Positions 47,841 to 55,800 of a stretch of DNA of 64,000 bases are shown piece by piece. Positions within the stretch are counted from its first letter, which is position 1. Each line of letters begins with the position of its first letter. The position numbers and the translations under genes were made by a program. Under the pieces are notes generated by a model that saw nothing but the letters and a program-made list of their open reading frames with translations, had not been told where the DNA came from and did not search any database. Source of the stretch: Tepidisphaeraceae bacterium (GTDB lineage: Bacteria; Planctomycetota; Phycisphaerae; Tepidisphaerales; Tepidisphaeraceae); NCBI GenBank assembly GCA_035998445.1, contig DASYHQ010000063.1, positions 1-64,000 on the forward strand, written 5' to 3'.

Positions 47841-48331
47841 TGTCACCTGCATACGGGGCAGGCTTTAGGGGGCTTCGTCCTGCGGGCCTAGCTCTACACG
47901 GAGGCCAACACGCTCGTCGTCTCCTGCGGCCCCTTTCAGCAGGGTGGTGAGACGTATGCACGCAGCGTCTCGCTTACCGACGAGGGCCCGGAGCTGACGA
48001 CGACGCGGGTCAATCGGCCCTAGGCCCTTGCAACTAGCCGGGCGGGCACCGCGAGTGGGCCGAGTTCCGGGCCAAGGCGTCCGAGGGGGCGACGACGGAC
48101 CAGACGCCGCGATGGGGCGTGACGAGCATCAGCGGCGACTACGATCTGCGTCCGCCGCGGGCCGGGACGTTCGTCAGCTGGTGGTGGTTATTGGTGCCGA
48201 CCGCGGTAGGGGCGCTGGTGGCATGGCGATGGAACGCTAGCAACGTTAACGAAGAACCCCTTCTCGCGGCCGAGACACCGCCAGTCCGGCGCGAGGCAGA
48301 CGAAGGCCGGGCATCACGATCGGATGGGTAG
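47841..48331 (+). pseudogene. Degraded gene for a membrane-anchored protein
   Basis: One frame reads HTGQALGGFVLRA, then TAG (47889-47891), LYTEANTLVVSCGPFQQGGE and SLTDEGPELTTTRVNRP, then TAG (48021-48023). A second frame, after another TAG (48035-48037), reads GGHREWAEFRAKASEGATTD, then GVTSISGDYDLRPPRAGTFV and a membrane helix SWWWLLVPTAVGALVAWRW, stopping at 48329-48331. A Leu-free Trp-rich anchor followed by a polar cytoplasmic tail suggests a surface or membrane protein. At least one indel and three ambers make this a remnant or badly sequenced. Confidence 0.5.
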
Positions 48332-48361
48332 ATCACGGCCCGGCGGCTACGCGAGCCACCG

Positions 48362-49015
48362 TCAATGTGCGGCCGCCGCCGTCTGAAGCAGCCGCCTGTC
48401 CGCCTCCGTCAGTCCAGCCACGTCCGCCTGAAGGTCCACCACGCTTTGCCCGAACAGCACGCCGTACATCACGCAGGCCACCAGGTAGGAGCCGGCTAGG
48501 CTGGGGTGACTGCCATCACGGTCGTAGATCGCCGGTGACGCGTGCTGCTGCTGTGCAAACGCCTGCCACACGCGACCTACAGGCAGGACCAGCGCCCCAA
48601 GTTCGCTGCCGATCTGCTCGTACGCCGCGGTGATGGCATCCTGCGTCTCGGGCGCATGTCGCCGTGCCCAAGTCATGTACAGGGCGGTCCGGCTGCCGTC
48701 GGCGCGGATGCACTCGTCGAACAGTCGCACGTTCTCGGCCATCCGCTGGGCGTTCTTCACCGGCAGGGTACTCTGTTCCTGCAGGACGACGTAGTCGTAG
48801 CCGCCGCCCTCGATCGCCGCAGCCGCCTCGCGCTTGTTCCAATGCTGCCGTAACGAGGCGCCGCCGGCGCTGATGAGCCGATGGGACAGCGACCGCCCAT
48901 CGGCCGCCGCGATCGTGGCGACCAATCTGGGCAGGTCGTTGCGGGCGGTGAAGCTGTTGCCGATGAACAGCACGTTCAGCGATGAGGGTGGTGCACTACT
49001 TCGCTTGTTCTTCAT
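48362..49015 (-). CDS. SGNH/GDSL-like hydrolase
   Basis: The 217-residue protein starts with a block I motif LNVLFIGNSFTARNDLPRLV (nucleophile Ser in GNSFT), has YDYVVLQEQSTLPVKNAQRM, and ends with the block V motif YDRDGSHPSLAGSYLVACVM (Asp and His of the triad). The layout agrees with SGNH hydrolases of the DUF4886-like type. There is no signal peptide in this frame, so it is probably cytoplasmic. The substrate (an ester or acetyl group) is unknown. It lies 9 bp after the BRCT-MerR-TPR gene on the same strand and may be cotranscribed. Confidence 0.8.
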   Translation of the reverse strand: MKNKRSSAPPSSLNVLFIGNSFTARNDLPRLVATIAAADGRSLSHRLISAGGASLRQHWNKREAAAAIEGGGYDYVVLQEQSTLPVKNAQRMAENVRLFDECIRADGSRTALYMTWARRHAPETQDAITAAYEQIGSELGALVLPVGRVWQAFAQQQHASPAIYDRDGSHPSLAGSYLVACVMYGVLFGQSVVDLQADVAGLTEADRRLLQTAAAAH

Positions 49016-49024
49016 CTCGCGGTC

Positions 49025-50248
49025 CTAGAAGGGGGCTTGGGCCCGCTCGCGGGCGTAGACGCCCCACTGGCTGAACGGGTCGGCAGCCGCGTAGCTGCGC
49101 CACAGCGGCAGGGCGTCGTAGGGCCGGCCCGCCTCCTCCAGCGCATCGGCCAGGTTGTACTGCGCCCGCCCGTAGTCCGGGTCGACCTCCAATGACTTCC
49201 GCAACGCGGCGATCGCCTCCAGCGGCTCGTTCAGCTCCGATAGCAACACGCCCAGGTTGTTCCAGGCGTCGGCCCGGCGGCGGTCCAGCTCCAGCACCTG
49301 ACGGTACCGCTCGGCCGCCTCCGGCCGCCGCCCCAGCTGATGCAGTGCGTTGGCCAGGTCGAAGCAGACGTCGACGTCCGGGCCGCCTACCGACAGCGCG
49401 TGACGGTAGCTGTCAGCCGCGTCCTCGAAGTAGCCGCCCGACTCCCGCTCCAGGCCCTGCTGGTACCACTCGGCGGCCGTTTGCGGCCCCTCGTCGGCCC
49501 GCAGCCGCATGAACGCCTCGGGCTCGTGGGCGTGTGTTGTGGGGTCTTCTTGATCGAAGTCCAGCTGCAGCTGCCCGTCGGGCGTCGCCAGCTCGCCGCC
49601 CTCCAGCCGCACGGCCAGGTCGCCGGTCGCTTCCAGCACCGCCAGTTGCTGCAACGGGCTAGCCACGTCCGGCAGCCACCGCGACAGCTGGCGCAGGCTC
49701 CGCCGCACGCGCCCGATCGGCACGCCACTGCGCACGATCTCGCTGAGCGTATTGGCGGCCGAAACCCGGCGGAAGTCGAAGTGCCACACCCCGTGCAGCG
49801 TCGTCACCGGCTCCACGAGGCCGAGCCGCACCCATGCCTGCAGCCGCTGCCGCGTGATGCCCAGCAGGTCGCAGACCGTCGGCGCTGCCAGCGTAGGGTG
49901 CACCTGGTCGCGCTGCGTCTCGAGCCCCAGCCCGCCGAGGAACTGCTCCTCGTTCAGCACGGTCAGGCCCGCGCGGGCCCGCCGCTTCATGATCCGCGCC
50001 CGGCGCAGCTGATCGGTTGGGAGTCCGTGGGAGCCGATCGGGATCGACCGCTGCCCGACGACGAGCAGGCCGGTGCCGATGCCGAGGCGCACGCCGTTGC
50101 TGTAGGTGCCGCCGTAGGTGCCGACGACGTCGACGAACTGCTCGTGCGTCATCGTCGCCAGCCGCCCGGTGTAGGCTACGAACCGGCCACGGATCAGCCG
50201 GGGCACGTCCGGCGTGTTCACGGTGGCCATTGCGGTGTCGTTGCTCAT
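49025..50248 (-). CDS. BRCT-MerR-TPR protein next to ku
   Basis: The 407-residue protein has three parts. The N-terminal BRCT-like domain (about 15-70) shows RGRFVAYTGRLATMTHEQFV and GGTYSNGVRLGIGTGLLVVG. A MerR-type winged helix (about 105-175) shows TVCDLLGITRQRLQAWVRLG, then SEIVRSGVPIGRVRRSLRQL. TPR repeats (about 255-400) show WYQQGLERESGGYFEDAADS and NLGVLLSELNEPLEAIAALR. ATG 50248 is preferred to GTG 50263 because GAGGG lies 9 nt before it. The BRCT domain and the ku gene 43 bp upstream point to DNA-repair or damage-responsive regulation. This is inference. Confidence 0.75.
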   Translation of the reverse strand: MSNDTAMATVNTPDVPRLIRGRFVAYTGRLATMTHEQFVDVVGTYGGTYSNGVRLGIGTGLLVVGQRSIPIGSHGLPTDQLRRARIMKRRARAGLTVLNEEQFLGGLGLETQRDQVHPTLAAPTVCDLLGITRQRLQAWVRLGLVEPVTTLHGVWHFDFRRVSAANTLSEIVRSGVPIGRVRRSLRQLSRWLPDVASPLQQLAVLEATGDLAVRLEGGELATPDGQLQLDFDQEDPTTHAHEPEAFMRLRADEGPQTAAEWYQQGLERESGGYFEDAADSYRHALSVGGPDVDVCFDLANALHQLGRRPEAAERYRQVLELDRRRADAWNNLGVLLSELNEPLEAIAALRKSLEVDPDYGRAQYNLADALEEAGRPYDALPLWRSYAAADPFSQWGVYARERAQAPF

Positions 50249-50290
50249 GGGCGTCACCCTCACGATTGTCGCTTGCCCGGGCAGGGAAGA

Positions 50291-51181
50291 CTACGCCTTC
50301 TTCCGACCCTTCTTCTCCGCCGCGACCCGCCCAGCCGTACTGGGGGCCACGAGCTTGGGCGGCTTCTGCCCGACGCGGCGCTTCGTCTCGTCCAGGCTCT
50401 TCTGCAGCGCCTCCATCAGGTTGATGACCGCCGGCGGCTCGTCGGCCGTCACGTTCGCCTCGATCGTCTGGCGTCCCTGCAGCTTGGCCTCGACGACTTG
50501 GCGGACGCTTTCGGTGTAGCGGTCCGTGTAGGTCGACAGGTCCACCTCGTCGGCCGCCATCGCGTCGACGAGCGTGCGGGCCAGCTTCACCTCGTCGCCC
50601 GTCACGTCCACTGCCGGGGCCTCGGCGGCGAACTCGCCCGGCTTGCGCACGGCGGCGTCGAGGCTCAGGACCGTTATGGCCAGGATGAGGCCGGCGGGGC
50701 GGACGAGCACCGTCTGGTCGTGGCCGCCACTGACGCGCGTGGCGAAGGCGACGCGGCCGGTGTCGAGCATGACCTTGCGCAGCAGCGCGTAGGGCTTTGC
50801 CGCCAAGGGGCCCTCGGGCAGCAGGTAATACGTGGTGCCGTCATAATAGGCGGGGTCGATCGAGCCGGCGGGGACGAACGACTCGATGCCCACCGTCTTC
50901 TCGTTCTTGAGCCGCGCTTTGCTGATCTCCTGCTCGTCGATGATGACGTACTGGTCCTTGGCGAACTCGTAGCCCTTGACGATCTCGTGGGCCGGGACCT
51001 CGCCGTGGAGCGGGCAGACCTTCTTGTAGTTGATGCGGCTGTTGCAGTCCTTGTGGAGCTGGTTGAACGCGATGCGGTCGCTGCCGCCGCTTTGGGTCGC
51101 GGTGTAGGCCCGGACGGGGACCGTGACGAGCGAGAAGTGAAGGAAGCCCTTCCAGACCGAGCGTGCTGAGGCCATGGCCAT
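50291..51181 (-). CDS. ku: Ku protein, non-homologous end joining
   Basis: The 296-residue bacterial Ku opens ARSVWKGFLHFSLVTVPVRA and contains CNSRINYKKVCPLHGEVPAH, then EIVKGYEFAKDQYVIIDEQE and AFATRVSGGHDQTVLVRPAG. A basic C-terminal tail ends AEKKGRKKA. Ku homodimers ring DNA ends and recruit LigD. No ligD is in the window. The length and all core motifs are normal. It ends with TAG, which shows that TAG is a true stop in this genome. Confidence 0.95.
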   Translation of the reverse strand: MAMASARSVWKGFLHFSLVTVPVRAYTATQSGGSDRIAFNQLHKDCNSRINYKKVCPLHGEVPAHEIVKGYEFAKDQYVIIDEQEISKARLKNEKTVGIESFVPAGSIDPAYYDGTTYYLLPEGPLAAKPYALLRKVMLDTGRVAFATRVSGGHDQTVLVRPAGLILAITVLSLDAAVRKPGEFAAEAPAVDVTGDEVKLARTLVDAMAADEVDLSTYTDRYTESVRQVVEAKLQGRQTIEANVTADEPPAVINLMEALQKSLDETKRRVGQKPPKLVAPSTAGRVAAEKKGRKKA

Positions 51182-51425
51182 CCCTTGGGGTCCAGTGGAT
51201 CCCGGGCTGAGCCATCCGTGACTGGTGTTGCAGGACGACGTCGGGCCAGATTGGCCAAACGGTGTCGGGGCGAACGATCCTACCCGATGCCCCGGCGATC
51301 TTACAACGTACAGTCCAGCCTGCTATAGCGATATGGGCAAAATTGGTCAGGAAGTGGGGGCACGATGTGATGGGCGTGCTGAACGATGCTGCGCCAATCA
51401 CCATGCCCGGTGTACACTCGTACGG

Positions 51426-52331
51426 ATGGAATGGACTGGACGATCTCTTTGCGTTCTGCTGCTTGCCCTTCTCGCGACGCCAGCACTTGCGCAGACCGAT
51501 GTTAGGGAAACGGAACTGAAAATGCTGCGTAGCACCGTGGAGCGTCAAGCTGAGGAGATCCGCCAGCTCAAGCGCCAGCTCAACGAGGTGCCCGCTGCCA
51601 CCACCAGGTCGTCATCGGACGCGGCGGCCACGACACAACCGGCCGCGTTGACATCGGCGCCTCAGCCCGACGCCAACGCTCAGGCCGACCGGCCGCGCAA
51701 AGTCGTTTACGTGCTCGACGGGACCGCAATCGGCTCTGTCGCCCGGCGGGAGCTCGGCCGCTCGGAACTGATGCGAGCGCTGCAGCGGCTTCACCCCCAG
51801 GACCAGTACGCGTTCGTCATCGTCGGCCTCGGCCGCGAGGACATCGAGCTGTCGCCGGCGACTCGCGAGAACATCGACCGGACGATCGCCAACCTCCCGA
51901 CGAACATCCCCTCCACGATCGAGGACGGGAACCCGTTCGATGTCCTCACGCGCGCGGTGACGGCCGGCGCAGAGACCGTGTGGTACGTCGACTCCGGCAA
52001 AATGATCCGCGCCAAGCACGCGAGCCGGATCGGGAAGATGGCGGGGGACCGCGGGGTCCGCATCAACACGACGACGGCCTATACCGATGGCTCGGAGGAC
52101 ACCGCCGCTTACGTCTGGACGCTCGCCAACGCATCGGGCGGCAAGTGCGTCGACCGGCAGGGACGGCCGGTCCCGCGTCCCGCCAAGGCCCTCGACCCTG
52201 AGGTGGCCGCGCCCATCACGGCCGAGGCTCCTCGCCAGGCGCCCGTCGAGGGCCAGCGTGCATCGGATCCTGGTCTACCCACCCCGTCGAGCAGCACGAA
52301 TCCCTCGTCGATCTTTGACTTCAACGATTAA
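51426..52331 (+). CDS. Secreted coiled-coil protein with vWA-like domain
   Basis: The 301-residue protein has a signal peptide (SLCVLLLALLATPALAQTD, cleavage after ALA) and a coiled coil (ETELKMLRSTVERQAEEIRQ). A low-complexity Ala/Thr/Pro linker leads to a globular domain (RKVVYVLDGTAIGS, then HPQDQYAFVIVGLGREDIEL and GAETVWYVDSGKMIRAKHAS). The order of strands resembles a von Willebrand A fold with a degenerate metal site (DGTAIGS in place of DxSxS). ATG 51426 places the signal peptide. The longer frame to 51225 lacks it. It is divergent from ku. Confidence 0.72.
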   Translation: MEWTGRSLCVLLLALLATPALAQTDVRETELKMLRSTVERQAEEIRQLKRQLNEVPAATTRSSSDAAATTQPAALTSAPQPDANAQADRPRKVVYVLDGTAIGSVARRELGRSELMRALQRLHPQDQYAFVIVGLGREDIELSPATRENIDRTIANLPTNIPSTIEDGNPFDVLTRAVTAGAETVWYVDSGKMIRAKHASRIGKMAGDRGVRINTTTAYTDGSEDTAAYVWTLANASGGKCVDRQGRPVPRPAKALDPEVAAPITAEAPRQAPVEGQRASDPGLPTPSSSTNPSSIFDFND

Positions 52332-52361
52332 GTGCCGGCCGCCCGCGCAGGCGTGACACAA

Positions 52362-52652
52362 TCAGCCGTGGTCTGCAAGTCGCGCGAGGTGGCGGTCGAT
52401 GGCCGCGTCCAGCTCATCGTCCACGCACTGCTCCGGATGGATCTCCGGCCCCTCGTACACCACAAACATCAGGTCCTCCTCATCGGTGCCGTGGTCCCAG
52501 ATGATGCCATGGGACCCCCGAGCACATCGAGCCGCTTCAAAGGCTGCGGCGAGGCCGTGCAGCTGCTGCATGGGCGGCGCGGCAGATGGCCGGTAGACGT
52601 GAGACACGCGATAAGGATTCACCGAAGGATTAGCGGCATTTAGCATATTCAC
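52362..52652 (-). CDS. Small hypothetical protein
   Basis: The 96-residue frame (GTG 52652 or ATG 52646) reads QQLHGLAAAFEAARCARGSH, then GIIWDHGTDEEDLMFVVYEG and VDDELDAAIDRHLARLADHG. It is acidic with a clear alpha/beta pattern and no membrane segment. It converges on the secreted-protein gene. No family is recognised. The 246 bp to the giant gene contain no strong promoter that I can name. Confidence 0.55.
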   Translation of the reverse strand: MNMLNAANPSVNPYRVSHVYRPSAAPPMQQLHGLAAAFEAARCARGSHGIIWDHGTDEEDLMFVVYEGPEIHPEQCVDDELDAAIDRHLARLADHG

Positions 52653-52898
52653 AAATTAAAATACAGGTAGTGTAGCGGCACAATGGGGCCTTGATCGGCG
52701 TCAGCGGGGGGGACGCAGTGACTCAATCCTGCCTCCTGCACAATCGCACATCCCGCTTGCTTAGCTTCTCGAATATGGATCCAGGTCGATCTGGGGGTAA
52801 TCCCTTGTCTTTTGTGAAACTGGGGATACTTTGTGTTCTGTAGCGATCTCGTCGGGGGGTCGCTGGCACGGGTGGGCAGCAGCAATTAGAGGCAATCA

Positions 52899-55800
52899 AT
52901 GAGCTTACGCAAGATTCTCGGAATCGGCCGCGCACGCTCCGCGCGCATGCAACGTCCCAAGCAGAGCATCTTCGAGCTCCAGCCTCTGGAGCGCCGCCTC
53001 TTCCTGACCGCAGTCATTAGCGAGCTGCCCGATCGCCAAATCTCGGCCGGCGACTACGTGGACCTCTACGCGAGTTGGCAAGATGCCGAAAACTCAGATC
53101 CACATAGCGCGACCGTCAACTGGGGTGACGGCGTCATCGAACCTGCGTACCTTTACGACTGGGGCGGCGGGGGCGAGGTGTACGCCTATCACCCGTACGA
53201 GGTGGCCGGCACGTACACGGTGACACTCAGCGTCCTAGGTTCCGATAGCAACGTAGGAACCGAATCGTTCACCGCGACGGTTCTTCGCGTACAGCCGCAA
53301 CCCTATATCGATGGTCAGGGAACCGCGGTTAAAGGTGCGCCCTACACGTTGACTCTCTCAGGTTATGGCTCGATGGCCGACATCACGCACTGGACCATTG
53401 ACTGGGGCGATGGTAACTTGGAGATCGTCACGGGCAACCCCGAGTTCGCCCTGCACACATACACTTCGGCACCACAGTCCTATCAGATCACGGCTACCGC
53501 CACCGATGCCTTTGGCTCATATGCGGCGCCGTACGGCGTCAGCGTCACGACCGAGGCGTTCGATGCGCCGACCGACCTTCGCGCGACCGTCATGTCCGAC
53601 CGCCGGATCGACCTCGCTTGGTCCGACAACTCGGACAATGAGGTTGGCTTCTGGGTCGACTACTCCGTGGACGGTGGGACATCTTGGGTGAACTACACAT
53701 CGACCTACGCGAGCCAGACGAGCTGCTCGGTCGCAGGCCTGCTGCCGGATACCGCCTATACCTTTCGCCTGCGGGCCCGGCACACGAGCGGGAGTAATTC
53801 CGCGTTCACCGACTACGTGACGGCGTCGACCCTCGGCGTGTCGGCTCCAGCTGACCTGCAGGCGAACGCTAAATCTTCGACGCGCATCGACCTGACCTGG
53901 GACGACCGCTCCGATGCAGAGTCAACCTATTTGGTGGAGTCCTCCACCGATGCAGGGGCAACCTGGTCGCAGTACACCTCGACCTACGCCAGTCAATCAG
54001 GCATAAGCGTGACGGGCCTATCGCCCGATACGGCGTACCATTTTCGTGTCCGCGCCCGCGATGGGGGTGGCAACTTCTCCGCGTACGGGAACGTCGCGGT
54101 AGCCGCGACGAACGTGTTCGCGGCCCCGGCGAACCTGACGGCCACCGCTGAGGCGGCAACCCGCGTCCGCCTGTCCTGGGTGGACCAGGCGGACGAGGAG
54201 TCCGCGTTCTACATCGCCCGATCGATCGACGACGGCCGCACCTGGCAGGAGTACTCCTCGACGTACGCCAACCAGACTAACTATCTCGCGTCCGGCCTCA
54301 ACCCTGGCAGGACGTACATGTTTAGCGTACGCGCGAGGCACGTGAACGGGACCTACTCGGCATACAGCGCACCGGTGACCATCTCGACGCTCGCGTTCTC
54401 CGCGCCATCGGAGCTGTCGGCCACCGTCAGGTCGGGGAGCCGCATCGACCTGTCGTGGCAGGACAATGCCGACGACGAGACGGACTTCCGGATCGAACGG
54501 TCGCTGAACGGCGGCGCCTCGTGGACCGAGTACACGTCGACGTACGCGAACCAAACGAATTACCAGGTGACTGGGCTCGACCCGGGCGTATCCTATGCGT
54601 TCCGCGTCCGCGCGCGTCATTCAGACGGTTCCTATTCCATCTACTCCGACGTCGTGACCGCGACCACCGTGGCCTTCGCGGCGCCTTCGTCGCTCAGTGT
54701 GACGCCGTTGGCGGGCACGGACGCCGAGCTCCGATGGACCAACAATTCCGACAACGAGGCCGACTACCGGATCGAGTGGACGAGGGACGCGGGACAGACG
54801 TGGTCCGAGTACACGTCGACGTACTCGAATCAGACCAGCTACGTCATGCGGAACCTTGACCCAGGCATCACGTACGGGTTTCGCGTCCGCGGTCGACACC
54901 CGAACGGGAGCTACTCGGCCTACAGTGGCACCGTGACGTTGACCGCGAAGCCGATGGTCGTACCGTCGGGCCTGCTCGTTGTCTCTAAGACGACGACGTC
55001 CATCGAACTGGGTTGGAACGACAATTCCGACAACGAATCCGACTTCCGCATCGAGTGGTCGAGCGACTCCGGGACGACCTGGAGCGAGTACACGTCCACG
55101 TACGCGAGCCAGACCAGCTATGTCGTTAACAACCTCACGCCAGGGACACGGTACGACTTTCGCGTGCGGGCGCGTCATCCCAATGGCTCCTATTCTGCTT
55201 TTAGCAACGTCCTACAGGTCCTGACGACACCGCTAGGCGCGCCGAGCGACCTAACGGCTGACGTCGTGTACGGCAACCGCGTCGACCTGAGGTGGTCCGA
55301 CAACAGTGAGGGTGAGTATGCCTTCCGCATCGAGCTCTCCACCAACGGTGGCTCGACGTGGAGCGAGTATACGAGTACGGGCGGCGAAGTTGAGAGCCTG
55401 GCGGTGACCGGGCTCACGCCCGGCTTGACGTACAAGTTCAGGGTGCGCGCATACCACAATTCGGGCACGTACTCCGGCTACAGCAACACCGTCACCGCAA
55501 CGCCGTCCGGACTCGGCGTACCGGACGGGCTACAAGCGTACGACTACGGCGCCGGTCAGATCCAGTTGTACTGGAGCGACAACTCGGACGCCGAGACCGC
55601 GTACGAGGTACAGCATCGCGTCGTCAACGCGGCCACGTTCGTCATGCATGGCATGGCTGGTCCGAACACGACCAACTACTTCATCGCCGGTCTCGATCCT
55701 GCTGAGTCGTACGAGTTCCGCGTACGGGCGGTGAAGAACGGGTCCCACTCCGCCTACTCGAACGTTGCGCGCGCCGGGATCGCTTCCATAGCTGCGCCGA

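Noticed and set aside
3044-48037. Stop-codon reassignment (TAG as sense)
   Set aside because: cusA, ku and the BRCT-TPR gene end naturally in TAG, and the interrupted sites would require different amino acids. Kept as a finding about ambers but not as recoding.
49340-51169. Plus-strand open frame of 609 codons
   Set aside because: It lies antisense to the BRCT-MerR-TPR and ku genes. Its Arg/His/Leu-rich composition is a codon-bias shadow.
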